64,000 nucleotides of DNA, from positions 1 to 64,000 of the forward strand of contig CABUJR010000005.1 of NCBI GenBank assembly GCA_902492015.1. Reading direction: 5' to 3'. Origin of the DNA: an uncultured Eubacteriales bacterium (GTDB taxonomy: Bacteria > Bacillota > Clostridia > TANB77 > CAG-508). Below are positions 52,993 to 62,204 of this stretch, one piece after another. A program made the position numbers and the translations under genes. The notes under the pieces are model-generated. The model was not told the DNA's origin, ran no database searches, and saw nothing but the letters and a program-made list of their open reading frames with translations. Within the stretch, counting starts at the first letter, position 1; every line of letters begins with the position of its first letter.

Positions 52993-53105
52993 AAAAATAT
53001 GATAACCATTTATTAATATTTTATTCTTTGTGCTTTATAACTAGAAACTACTAAGTACTATAAAAATTTATTTAGTTAAATTCTTGAATATATTATGAAA
53101 TTATT

Positions 53106-53615
53106 TTAATAATTATGTTTTTGTTCATATATATCTTCATTATAAATATCAGGATTCTCAGTATCATAAAATACATAAATTGCATCAATTAATCCATTAT
53201 CTTGATAAGTTATAGTTACCCAATATGAATGTTTTGATTCTACAAAATTTCTAATTTGATTTAATGCTGTTATATATGGTTCTACCTCAGACATTTCTGG
53301 AACATTTACTTTTAAGATTGATGGTTCTCTAGTATTATTTACTTTATCAAATATTACTGCTGGTATTTTGGTTGGCTCATCTACATATGTATTAGCATTT
53401 GCAATTAAAGCTGCTATCATACCTTTTATTGTTGAACCTGTCTGTTTTCCTTCATAAGCCGTGAATTCATTATTAAAAGCTTGAATTTCTTGTGTTGACA
53501 TTGCTTGCATTGAATTACTAATTGTACTCTGCGCACTGTTGTAAACAAACATTCCTACAGATATTATTGTAGATGCTAGCATAACCATTCCAAAATTTAA
53601 TATTTTTGAATTCAT
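53106..53615 (-). CDS. Pilin-like single-pass protein (paralogue of the 171-residue protein)
   Basis: A 169-residue protein with one N-terminal membrane segment (~8-25) and no positively charged cleavable prepilin leader. From residue ~24 it is closely similar to the 171-residue protein at 57426: shared blocks are F/V-Y-N-S-A-Q-S-T-I, M-S-T-Q-E, A-L/T-I-A-N-A-N-T-Y and Q-D-N-G-L-I-D-A-I. The N-terminus differs, lacking M-E-N-A. Last gene of the Tad-like operon; likely a minor structural subunit. Confidence 0.8.
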   Translation of the reverse strand: MNSKILNFGMVMLASTIISVGMFVYNSAQSTISNSMQAMSTQEIQAFNNEFTAYEGKQTGSTIKGMIAALIANANTYVDEPTKIPAVIFDKVNNTREPSILKVNVPEMSEVEPYITALNQIRNFVESKHSYWVTITYQDNGLIDAIYVFYDTENPDIYNEDIYEQKHNY

Positions 53616-53625
53616 ATAAATCCCC

Positions 53626-56049
53626 TTATTTATAAATTACTCTAATATATTTTATTGATGCTTTTAATACAGCATCTTTCTGTTGTTTATAATCACCTTC
53701 TGGTAATGTATCATCTTTTAAAACAGATGTTGAATTTTCAGCTTGTATATCAAAATGTAATTTATTTTTTGAAATTTTATCAGTTGAATTACCAAATCTA
53801 TTAGGATCTACTTCAATATACATTGTATATTCTTTAGTAGAATTTGATGCCATAGAATATACTGTATCATTTAAATAATTATTAGTTCCTACATAAGGCT
53901 TATAACTTAAAGTTGTTTCATTTCTATCTGTTGTTTTTACAGTTCCAATAACAACTTCTATTGCTTTAATCTCACTTAAAGACAATATTGATTCTTTTTG
54001 TTCAAGATTTGTTCCATCTCCAACTTTATTTTCATAAATAATTTCATATCCTTCTGAATTTTCAACAGCATTCATTTTGTATATATTATTTCTTTCTTTT
54101 GCTACAGCAATATAATATGCTCTTCTTAAGTTTGCAAATCTATTATAATCTGGATTTGTTTCATCAAAAATATTTGTAGTATTATAATTTCCATCATTAA
54201 CACAATCATAACAAGCCAAATTTTTATGATCATATTTGTATGGTAAAATTGTATTATATTTATCATAAATTTTATCATATTTTACTTCTTTCGAAGCAAA
54301 TGACATATATTCAGTATAACCAGAACCTCCTGTTCCTACTGGATTATAGACTGAATCATTATCCATTAATTTTTGACAATTTATACTATGATATTCTGTA
54401 TTTTCATCATTAAAATTATCTTTGTTTACATAATAAATATTTTCTGGTAAAGTTACTATTTCATTATTTGTACTTGATACTATCATATAATTATTATAAG
54501 TTTTTAAACCACATTTCATACCTTGCATAAATGATACTATTGACACATTTGATAATATTTGTTGCCATTCATCATTTGTCATTACTGGCATTGAATAACT
54601 ATATGCTTCTGATGAGTTCATATTATAAGTAGACATTGCTAAATTTAAGTTATATTGTATAGAATTTCTTATAACATTTATTTTATGCGTATAGAAAGTA
54701 GAATCTATTGCAATTTCAGTTTTTCCTGTTACAGTTTCTCCTACTACATTAAAAATTTTAGCATCGCTAGCTGAAAAATCATAAGTTATTTCTTCTATTC
54801 CCTTTATTGATTCATAAGTTTGTCCTGAAATTTCTATTAATGAATTTTCTCTTAAATCTCCTACATAATTATAAATCCATTCTGAAAAAATTTCTGCTTT
54901 TGCATAATAAACAGCTGCTGAAATTAAATCTAATCTATATTGATAATCATTTAAATTTTTATGACAATTACTTATTGTGTTTCTTAAAGTATTTTTTTCA
55001 TCATCTGTAAGAATAGCAATTTTTTCAGCTAAATCATTTTGTGCATTATCAAGATTTGTATTTTCTGTATTAATTTTTTCTTGAAGTACTTGAGCGCTAT
55101 CACCTATTCCAATTTCAAAAGAACTATTTCCTTCTCCGGCAATTTCAACTTTTACTTTGTGAGCTCCTGATTCAATTAGTTCTTTAGCATCTTCTTGGTT
55201 ATAGTTTAATATTATATTTGGATCATCATCAATATATACTTTTACAGAATCTTCTGAAATCAAATATCCAGATTTTGTATAATACTCATCTCCAATACTT
55301 CCTTCTATTGTCATATAATTATCTAAAGTATATACGACTGTTAAGTCTGCCTCTTTTCCGTTTAATTCCTGTTTATATCTTGCAGAAAAAGGCATATAAG
55401 ATTTTAAAACATTTTTATTTTTTATTGTTGCATCTCCAATATTAGCTGTATATCTTCCATCAGCATTTGTTTCATATAACAATTGTCCATAATCTTCTGT
55501 TTTATTTAAAGGTTTTAAATCATCATATTTAACATATCTATTCAATTTTTCTGCATCACTAAGAGCTAACCATTCAGCTGATTCTTCATCTATTTCTTCA
55601 TAAGAATATGTTCCATCAGCATTTACAGTTACTCCTAAATCTCCTACTGCTACTGCTGTTCCATCAGATTTTGTTAAAACTGTTGGAACTTTTGTTGGAG
55701 CATATATATAATAACCATCATATAACGTATATAATAATGCTGGTATATTTTGTTCTACATAAGATTTACTAGCATTAGACATACCAAAATTAGTAGCTAA
55801 TGTATTCATGAATACATTAGCTGATGCTTCAATTATTGTACGCAAAGAATCGGACACAGAAGATAAGTCTTCATTTGCTGTATTAATTTCAAATGAAGAC
55901 ATAGCATCATAAGTTGAATCTAACAATTGTGTGTCATATTGACTTTGTATCTCTATAGAATCTACTTGTAGTTGTATGTAATAAGTTAACACTAAAATTA
56001 GTGGTAACGCAACTAAAGCAAATATTATTCCAAAACTTTGTAACTTCAT
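53626..56049 (-). CDS. Large single-pass surface protein of the Tad-like operon
   Basis: An 807-residue protein. Its short M-K-L-Q start, membrane segment (~8-27) and the following helical stretch (~30-90) resemble TadG/TadE-like or large minor-pilin proteins; the rest is an extracellular domain with Asn, Tyr and Asp-rich sequence and two short Cys-containing stretches (H-S-I-N-C-Q-K; L-A-C-Y-D-C-V-N-D). No enzyme motif seen. By position it may be a tip adhesin or membrane-bound assembly factor. An AAAGGA site precedes the ATG. Confidence 0.72.
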   Translation of the reverse strand: MKLQSFGIIFALVALPLILVLTYYIQLQVDSIEIQSQYDTQLLDSTYDAMSSFEINTANEDLSSVSDSLRTIIEASANVFMNTLATNFGMSNASKSYVEQNIPALLYTLYDGYYIYAPTKVPTVLTKSDGTAVAVGDLGVTVNADGTYSYEEIDEESAEWLALSDAEKLNRYVKYDDLKPLNKTEDYGQLLYETNADGRYTANIGDATIKNKNVLKSYMPFSARYKQELNGKEADLTVVYTLDNYMTIEGSIGDEYYTKSGYLISEDSVKVYIDDDPNIILNYNQEDAKELIESGAHKVKVEIAGEGNSSFEIGIGDSAQVLQEKINTENTNLDNAQNDLAEKIAILTDDEKNTLRNTISNCHKNLNDYQYRLDLISAAVYYAKAEIFSEWIYNYVGDLRENSLIEISGQTYESIKGIEEITYDFSASDAKIFNVVGETVTGKTEIAIDSTFYTHKINVIRNSIQYNLNLAMSTYNMNSSEAYSYSMPVMTNDEWQQILSNVSIVSFMQGMKCGLKTYNNYMIVSSTNNEIVTLPENIYYVNKDNFNDENTEYHSINCQKLMDNDSVYNPVGTGGSGYTEYMSFASKEVKYDKIYDKYNTILPYKYDHKNLACYDCVNDGNYNTTNIFDETNPDYNRFANLRRAYYIAVAKERNNIYKMNAVENSEGYEIIYENKVGDGTNLEQKESILSLSEIKAIEVVIGTVKTTDRNETTLSYKPYVGTNNYLNDTVYSMASNSTKEYTMYIEVDPNRFGNSTDKISKNKLHFDIQAENSTSVLKDDTLPEGDYKQQKDAVLKASIKYIRVIYK

Positions 56050-56068
56050 TATTTACTTTCCTTTAACC

Positions 56069-56593
56069 TTAATAAGAACCGTTTGCAGTAACTATTCCTG
56101 TGTGTGAAGCTGATATAGAATATATATCACTTCCTTTAATAGAATAGAATACACCTCTTATTGTTTGTGACATTGTTTTATTTGTGTTTTTTACACTTGT
56201 AGAAAAAATGTCTCCTTCTTTCATTTTATAAACTCCTTCTTTTTCAAGTGTTTCTACAATTTGAGATGTATATATTGAATAATAAACATTTTCTCCTATA
56301 ACTGTTCCTTGTGTCCAAGCTGATTTCTTACCAATGTTTTCATCTAACACTTTTAATTCCATCTCAATATCATAAGAATTTCCAGTTGCATTTATTGTAG
56401 TTACTAATTTAGTATAATTATCCATTGTAATCTTTCCTACAGCTCTAGAATCATCTACAAATTCTGTAACTGCAGTTCTAACAGATAGTTGTGATATATC
56501 ATCACTTCTTTCTGAAACTGATAACAGTGGAAATATAAACATTAAAATAGCAGCTAACAAAATTGCAACAACTGTAATTAATGTGTCACTCAT
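56069..56593 (-). CDS. Pilin-like single-pass protein (174 residues)
   Basis: Single N-terminal membrane segment (~5-25) directly after M-S-D-T, with a 145-residue extracellular domain. It lacks the C-terminal T-G-R-V motif and the M-E-N-A start of the five-member family but has the same overall build, so it may be a second class of subunit. A strong AGGAGGAG site precedes the ATG. Function inferred only from size, topology and operon. Confidence 0.72.
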   Translation of the reverse strand: MSDTLITVVAILLAAILMFIFPLLSVSERSDDISQLSVRTAVTEFVDDSRAVGKITMDNYTKLVTTINATGNSYDIEMELKVLDENIGKKSAWTQGTVIGENVYYSIYTSQIVETLEKEGVYKMKEGDIFSTSVKNTNKTMSQTIRGVFYSIKGSDIYSISASHTGIVTANGSY

Positions 56594-56629
56594 AGGCTCC
56601 TCCTTATATTTTTACCTTTATTCTTACAT

Positions 56630-57337
56630 TTATGTTGGATTATTTGTCATTGTATAGATAATAACTATTTTATCTTTTGAATCAGCTCCTGTTACTAGAG
56701 TATCTCCATCTTCTGTTTCCATAGTTTCCCCAGTATATGAATAACTAATAAATTCTTCTCTAAATTGAATTCCTTGCATTCTGGCTTTATAAAACTTATT
56801 TTCTCTATAATCAACAAAAGCATTATTTATATAACCATAATCACCATTTACAAAAAAGTCTATTCTTGTTTTTACTGCTTCTGTGCTACCTAACCATGGT
56901 GCCTGAAACAAATAATATGACTTACTTTTATCATCATAAACACTGTTTAATGCATTATTTACTACTTGTGAAGCATTTTCTTCTTTTTTTGCATTAGTAT
57001 CAGCCACAGCATTATGTACATCCCCTTCTAATTTAACATCAAAAATTTGAATTAAATTATTACTTGCATCATAGATTTTAACACAAAAGTTTTCTTTATG
57101 ATAACGATATAATGTTGGGATGATAGTTTCAGCACTTACTAATCTTTCTGTGCCTCTTTTACCTGTTTCATCTTCTACTAATTGTACATTATCATAATAT
57201 GTTGTTGGATCAGCATATAATGCTAATGCTTCAGCAGTTGTTGTTACTTGTGAAAACATAAACATTGATACTGATAATGCTATTACGAAAACTATACATG
57301 CAAAAGCTATTGAAATCGCTTGTACTACATCATCCAT
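56630..57337 (-). CDS. Pilin-like single-pass protein (235 residues)
   Basis: Starts M-D-D-V-V-Q and goes directly into a membrane segment (~7-31), followed by an extracellular domain with no Cys except two near the start (one within the membrane segment). Leaderless pilin-like build as for its neighbours, but with no shared C-terminal motif. The gap to the 171-residue gene upstream contains a strong hairpin. Likely a pilus or pseudopilus component; exact role unknown. Confidence 0.72.
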   Translation of the reverse strand: MDDVVQAISIAFACIVFVIALSVSMFMFSQVTTTAEALALYADPTTYYDNVQLVEDETGKRGTERLVSAETIIPTLYRYHKENFCVKIYDASNNLIQIFDVKLEGDVHNAVADTNAKKEENASQVVNNALNSVYDDKSKSYYLFQAPWLGSTEAVKTRIDFFVNGDYGYINNAFVDYRENKFYKARMQGIQFREEFISYSYTGETMETEDGDTLVTGADSKDKIVIIYTMTNNPT

Positions 57338-57361
57338 ATTATATCCTTTCTTTATATTTGT

Positions 57362-57406
57362 AAATAAAAGTGGTATAGTAATATAATTTATATACCACTT
57401 TTATTT
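57362..57406 (-). terminator. 16-bp hairpin after the 171-residue pilin-like gene
   Basis: Arms 57362-57377 and 57391-57406 are perfect 16-base reverse complements with a 13-base loop. The U-run is weak, so it may be a partial terminator or an mRNA-stabilising hairpin that raises output of the upstream gene. Confidence 0.7.
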
Positions 57407-57425
57407 AAATATTTATTATTATTTA

Positions 57426-57941
57426 TTAGCTATCTCCATGCATTAGACTAGTCTCAGCATCTGTTCCTTGATCATTTGCGTCATAAGTTACTGTAATTGC
57501 ATCTATTAAACCATTATCTTGGTTAGTTATTGATACCCAGTATACATGTTTTGGTTCTACTTTGTTTTTTATTGTATTTAATGCATCAATATATGGTTGT
57601 GGTTCTGAAGCCTCAGGAACATTTGCAACTAATACTGATGATTCACTAGAGTTGTTAACTTTGTCAAATCTAACTCCAGGAATTTTAGTTGGTTCATCTC
57701 TATATGTATTTGCATTAGCTATTAATGTTCCAATCATAGCTTTTATATTTGAACCTTGTTGTCTTCCCTCAAATGAGTTAAATTCATTATTGAAAGCTTG
57801 TACTTCTTGTGTTGACATTGATTGCATTGAGTTATTAATTGTACTTTGTGCGCTATTGTATATAAACATACCAATAGCTATAATTAAAATTGATAATAAA
57901 ATTGCACCTGCTATTAAAAGTGCCTTTGAAGCATTCTCCAT
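57426..57941 (-). CDS. Pilin-like protein, candidate major subunit (171 residues)
   Basis: Starts M-E-N-A-S-K-A-L, followed at once by a membrane segment (~9-29) and an extracellular domain. It carries the family centre (A-F-N-N-E-F, then L-I-A-N-A-N-T-Y) and a variant of the C-terminal motif (Q-D-N-G-L-I-D-A-I-T-V-T-Y). AGGAGGAAA is a strong ribosome-binding site and a strong hairpin follows, both suiting a highly made subunit. Its close paralogue ends the operon. No peptidase cleavage site recognised. Confidence 0.8.
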   Translation of the reverse strand: MENASKALLIAGAILLSILIIAIGMFIYNSAQSTINNSMQSMSTQEVQAFNNEFNSFEGRQQGSNIKAMIGTLIANANTYRDEPTKIPGVRFDKVNNSSESSVLVANVPEASEPQPYIDALNTIKNKVEPKHVYWVSITNQDNGLIDAITVTYDANDQGTDAETSLMHGDS

Positions 57942-58029
57942 ACTTATTTCCTCCTTTATTTTTTCTTTTGATTTTTATTTATTTTAAATACCATAATCTT
58001 CATATTTATATGGTAATGTTAAAAACAAT

Positions 58030-58464
58030 TTAATAATTTGTTGCTTCAAATATCATTGAAGCTACTCTTCCTGTTTTTTCATGATACTTAATATCTGTAC
58101 ACTTAAATCCTACTTCTCCAAAATATGCTATAAAAGAATCTATTCCTAGATTTGTTATTCTTTCCATCTTGTAAGTAGTATCATTTATTATCATAGTTAC
58201 ATATATTTCAACACTATATTCATCATCTAATATATATAACCCTTCTTCATCTTTAGGTATTTCATATTTATCATTATTACTTCTTGCTTTATTTATTACT
58301 GTTGTAATATCTAATCCATTTAATCCTTCTTTATTATAATTTTCGTAAAAAGAATTAAATTTCTTTATTTCATCTTGTTCCATTTTATAATTATTAAATT
58401 TTATAAATATAATACCAACTATTATGCATAAAATTACCAAAATTAAAACTACTGTTTTTTTCAT
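58030..58464 (-). CDS. Pilin-like single-pass protein (144 residues)
   Basis: Starts M-K-K-T-V-V, membrane segment (~4-23), then the family blocks F-N-S-F-Y-E-N-Y-N, V-I-N-K-A-R-S-N-N-D-K-Y and the C-terminal K-Y-H-E-K-T-G-R-V-A-S-M. The start is the ATG after AGGTGA; a GTG two codons earlier overlaps that site. The blocks match the 270-residue protein best. Confidence 0.75.
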   Translation of the reverse strand: MKKTVVLILVILCIIVGIIFIKFNNYKMEQDEIKKFNSFYENYNKEGLNGLDITTVINKARSNNDKYEIPKDEEGLYILDDEYSVEIYVTMIINDTTYKMERITNLGIDSFIAYFGEVGFKCTDIKYHEKTGRVASMIFEATNY

Positions 58465-58555
58465 ACTCACCTATATCTATTATATCATATTTCATCAAAT
58501 TTGTACAATATTTTGCATTTAATATTATTATGCTAAATTGTAGTAAATTCTTTAT

Positions 58556-59233
58556 TTAATCTTCATCAAATTCCGGGTCCCAGTATAAGTCACTGCCCCT
58601 TTCAGGAATTATTCTTTCAAATCTCATACTAGCAACTCTTCCAGTCAAATCATGATATGTAATTTGTGTGCAATTCCATATATATTTATATATTGTTGCT
58701 ACTTTAGATGTATTATTTCCATTTATATCAGTATAAGATATATTTCCTAAATGTGTTTTAGATAATTTATCATCTGCATCAAATCCTCCTCCAGAAGCTT
58801 TTAACTCTTCAACTGTTTTATTTGCTAAATCATATATTGAAATAGCCTTTCCACTCCCATCTAGTATTTGATTTTTCTTAAGTTCTTGTCTTAATCTATT
58901 TTTTTCAGTATCATCTTGAGGTGCTGGAATTGTAAAAGTTTTTGAGCCTATAACTATTTCAATTAAGACTGAACTTGAATTGTCATAATTTGTCATAGTA
59001 TTTACATCATAAGCTAAATTTGCAACAGTTATTAAATCCATTATAGTATTATCTTGGACATTATAATTTTCGAATTTAGAATTATATAATTCTAATTGAT
59101 TTTCAGATTGTTCTAAATCATATTGCTCATCTACTTTTGCTCCAGCTCTAAACACATAAGTAAAAATACCTATAAGCATTAATGCTATTAATATAGTTGC
59201 TGCCATAATTAAAAATTTTGAGGCATTTTCCAT
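58556..59233 (-). CDS. Pilin-like single-pass protein (225 residues)
   Basis: Starts M-E-N-A-S-K-F-L, membrane segment (~9-30), then an extracellular domain with L-Y-N-S-K-F-E-N-Y-N near the start and T-Y-H-D-L-T-G-R-V-A-S-M-R-F-E near the end. The final ~17 residues are acidic. AAAGGAGA precedes the ATG. A member of the five-protein family described under findings. Confidence 0.77.
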   Translation of the reverse strand: MENASKFLIMAATILIALMLIGIFTYVFRAGAKVDEQYDLEQSENQLELYNSKFENYNVQDNTIMDLITVANLAYDVNTMTNYDNSSSVLIEIVIGSKTFTIPAPQDDTEKNRLRQELKKNQILDGSGKAISIYDLANKTVEELKASGGGFDADDKLSKTHLGNISYTDINGNNTSKVATIYKYIWNCTQITYHDLTGRVASMRFERIIPERGSDLYWDPEFDED

Positions 59234-59245
59234 AAGTTTCTCCTT

Positions 59246-60058
59246 TTATTTTTCGTCTAATTCTGAAAAATAAATTGCATTTACTCTTCCAGTTTCATCA
59301 TGATATCCTATAAAATCACATTTAAATCTTTTAGTTTTAAAATTGTATAAAGCAGTTTCCCAAGTAGCAGAACTCCATATATCAAAATTCTTTTGAGAAG
59401 TATTATTTATTGGAATTGTTAAGTAATTAGAAAATTTTAATAATCTTTCTAATTGATTATCATCCATTAAGGAATAATAATTTTTTTCTTCATAAGTTTT
59501 ACTTCCTGAATTTGCATCCATATACCCATCACCAGTCAAAGTGACTGTAGTAGTTGTAAGTTTTGTGTTTTCATCAAAAGAAGTGTATTTTCCATTTGAT
59601 AAATCAATTCCTCTAAAAAATCCTACTTCTCCCATTTCTAAAGTATTACCATCAACTACAACTGGTTTACCAGTATAATTAACAACTTCTTTTTGATTTC
59701 TATCATAATATCTAACTTCTAACTTTTCTTCAAGTGGTGAATTTATATTTACCCAAACATCAATATAATACTTTTCACCATAAGCTATACCTGTCAAAAA
59801 GCCATCTCCTTCAGCATATTTTTCATTATTGCTTTGTGCTTTATTTAGGCAAGATATTACATCAACCCCATACATTCCTTTTTTATCATATACTTCATAT
59901 TCTAAATTAAATTTTGCTAGTTGCTCTTGAGTTGCTATTTCATCATCTTGCTGTGGCCATTCCCCAACATGTGAAAAAAAGTATGATATTAATGCCAACA
60001 GCATAACTCCTAGTAGAACTCCTGCCGCCATCTCTAGCGCTTTTGCTGCATTTTCCAT
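59246..60058 (-). CDS. Pilin-like single-pass protein (270 residues)
   Basis: Starts M-E-N-A-A-K-A-L, membrane segment (~9-30), then K-F-N-L-E-Y-E-V-Y, C-L-N-K-A-Q-S-N-N-E-K-Y and, near the C-terminus, G-Y-H-D-E-T-G-R-V-N-A-I. The longest of the family, with an inserted middle domain (~95-215). An AGGAGAT site precedes the ATG. It is the first pilin-like gene after the membrane assembly gene, 19 bp away. Confidence 0.77.
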   Translation of the reverse strand: MENAAKALEMAAGVLLGVMLLALISYFFSHVGEWPQQDDEIATQEQLAKFNLEYEVYDKKGMYGVDVISCLNKAQSNNEKYAEGDGFLTGIAYGEKYYIDVWVNINSPLEEKLEVRYYDRNQKEVVNYTGKPVVVDGNTLEMGEVGFFRGIDLSNGKYTSFDENTKLTTTTVTLTGDGYMDANSGSKTYEEKNYYSLMDDNQLERLLKFSNYLTIPINNTSQKNFDIWSSATWETALYNFKTKRFKCDFIGYHDETGRVNAIYFSELDEK

Positions 60059-60076
60059 ATTTAATATCTCCTAATT

Positions 60077-62152
60077 TTATGCCATACCAGACATTGTTTC
60101 AAATGCAGATGTCATACTTGTCATACCTATTAAACACATTGGTATAATCAAATATACAACAAATAGCATTACCATTGGGGCAAAACCTATAACTTTTCCT
60201 ATCATAGATTTTTTTGAAATCATTCTTTCGTTTGATTCTTTTCTTTTTTCTTGATGGTAAGCTCTTTCTGTGTCAAGCTCATCAAATGCCTCTCTAATAG
60301 GTATTTGTTCAACAGCTGCCTGTAAACTTTCAACTATTCTTATTAACTGTTGAAAAGATATATCATTTTTTAATTCTTCCAAAGCTTCCCAAGGTCCACT
60401 TTCATAGTTGTTAACACACTTACTTATTGGCTCTTTGAAAATATTTGCATATCTTTCCAGCCATTCAAGAATCATTTCAACATTAACTCTTTCAATTTTC
60501 ATAAGCATTAAAATGATAGTTTGGAACTGCATTACCTCATTTTCCATATCCATTTTTCTCATAATCTTTTGGAAAATTAAAAGTCCAACAGGTATTTGAT
60601 ATCCTACAACCATTATTACTAATGCTATTAAAATTTCAAACCATTTTATATATTCAGACTGAACAATTTGTAGCTTTTCCCAAATTCTTTCTACAATTGT
60701 TTCTAATTCTTCTTCTGTACTACTTCCATATTCTTCTGATTCTGCAACATCTTTTGCAAGAATTTCTTGAGTCACTTCATAATCATATTGATATTTATAT
60801 AAAAACACATTATCTTTCTCTGTAGTTTCCATTGCTTTTTTCTCTTGTTGATCAGACATCGAACCTAGCAAATCATAATCTGATGTTGGCTCTGTAAATT
60901 GAAAATTAATTGCCATTCTATGTGCAGTAAAAAGTACAATCAAAGAACCTACTAAAGCTATAATTGCTGCTCCAAGTCTATTTATGTATAACCACTCCAT
61001 TTTTAACTTTGAAGCTGAATCTTTAAGTAATTGTATTATTTTTCTATAATCCTTGGTTCCCTGTTTTGGAATAAATAAGTCTATGAATTTTTTAGCATAT
61101 TTATTTTTATAAAGTTTTGCTTGCCATGGATTTTCCATATTTTTAGCAGTATTTACACTTCCATTATCTTTTAATTTTCTTGTTAACATATAAGATAAGA
61201 AAGTTACAACAATAAGTAATACTTGAACTAAAAATCCAGATGTTCCATTATAAAATTGTCTTGTAAAAGAGAACTGACTTATTGCCCAATTTTTTACAGT
61301 ATCAATAAATAATATTGGCAATGCAGCAATCATTGATAAACTTTGGAACACATAATCTAGCTTATCTCTTTTTAATATTTCAATTTGCATCTCTTGTGTA
61401 ATATTATTCAAGTTTTTTAAATATAAAGATGCTCCGTCTTTATCTTTTCTATCACCAAATTCTTTTGTTAAATATGAAACTCCGGCAAATTCTTTTAAGT
61501 AGCTATTTGGTGCTATATCATAATATTTTTCAAGTTCTGTTTCAGGATCATCTGAAATTAATACTTCATATATCTTTTCAGCTTGTCTTGAAACTTCTTT
61601 CTCATCATCTTGTGATACTTCATATATTGCTTCCTCAACCATGTTATATTCATGGTAAGCATGTCTTATTTCTGAGAAGAAATCAAGTTGCTCTCTTAGA
61701 AGTTTATTATCAATGCTATCAACCATTCCTTCTAATAAAGTTTCTAAGAAAAATAGTTCAAATAGAAGCAAAGAACACATTAAAAGCATATTTGTATATG
61801 TCATATATATTACAACAAAAGTTAATGGTACAACAATTAAAATTGCTTTAAATAGTATTTTTGCAACTTGCTGTCTAGTTATAAATTCATCCTCTAAATT
61901 TATAATCTCTAATCTTCTTCTAAGCTTTAGAGCATACCTTCTTAAAAATGGAAGAGATGCGCATTTTATATAAAATTTTTGATAAAAGACATCCATATTA
62001 AAAGATGATCTTTTTGTACCTTGAACTAATTGTGCTACATATTTAGTTTCTTTTGTTTGCATTTTCTTACTTAATAGGTAATAAGCAAATACTAATATAG
62101 CAAATAGTCCACCTACTCCAACCATCAAGTATACTAATACATCTTGTGACAT
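60077..62152 (-). CDS. Tad-like inner-membrane assembly protein, TadB-TadC-type fusion
   Basis: A 691-residue membrane protein with about eight hydrophobic segments. Two halves each resemble a GspF/TadB-TadC domain: the first with R-E-Q-L-D-F-F-S-E-I-R-H-A-Y (around residue 155), the second with M-Q-F-Q-T-I-I-L-M-L-M-K-I and L-D-T-E-R-A-Y-H-Q-E-K-R. In Tad systems these domains are two genes, tadB and tadC; here they are one chain. The protein should form the membrane platform that couples the ATPase to subunit assembly. An AAGGACGG site precedes the ATG. Confidence 0.8.
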   Translation of the reverse strand: MSQDVLVYLMVGVGGLFAILVFAYYLLSKKMQTKETKYVAQLVQGTKRSSFNMDVFYQKFYIKCASLPFLRRYALKLRRRLEIINLEDEFITRQQVAKILFKAILIVVPLTFVVIYMTYTNMLLMCSLLLFELFFLETLLEGMVDSIDNKLLREQLDFFSEIRHAYHEYNMVEEAIYEVSQDDEKEVSRQAEKIYEVLISDDPETELEKYYDIAPNSYLKEFAGVSYLTKEFGDRKDKDGASLYLKNLNNITQEMQIEILKRDKLDYVFQSLSMIAALPILFIDTVKNWAISQFSFTRQFYNGTSGFLVQVLLIVVTFLSYMLTRKLKDNGSVNTAKNMENPWQAKLYKNKYAKKFIDLFIPKQGTKDYRKIIQLLKDSASKLKMEWLYINRLGAAIIALVGSLIVLFTAHRMAINFQFTEPTSDYDLLGSMSDQQEKKAMETTEKDNVFLYKYQYDYEVTQEILAKDVAESEEYGSSTEEELETIVERIWEKLQIVQSEYIKWFEILIALVIMVVGYQIPVGLLIFQKIMRKMDMENEVMQFQTIILMLMKIERVNVEMILEWLERYANIFKEPISKCVNNYESGPWEALEELKNDISFQQLIRIVESLQAAVEQIPIREAFDELDTERAYHQEKRKESNERMISKKSMIGKVIGFAPMVMLFVVYLIIPMCLIGMTSMTSAFETMSGMA

Positions 62153-62204
62153 TTAATTACTTCACCGTCCTTTATCATTTAAGTTATTTTATTATTACTT
62201 ATTT

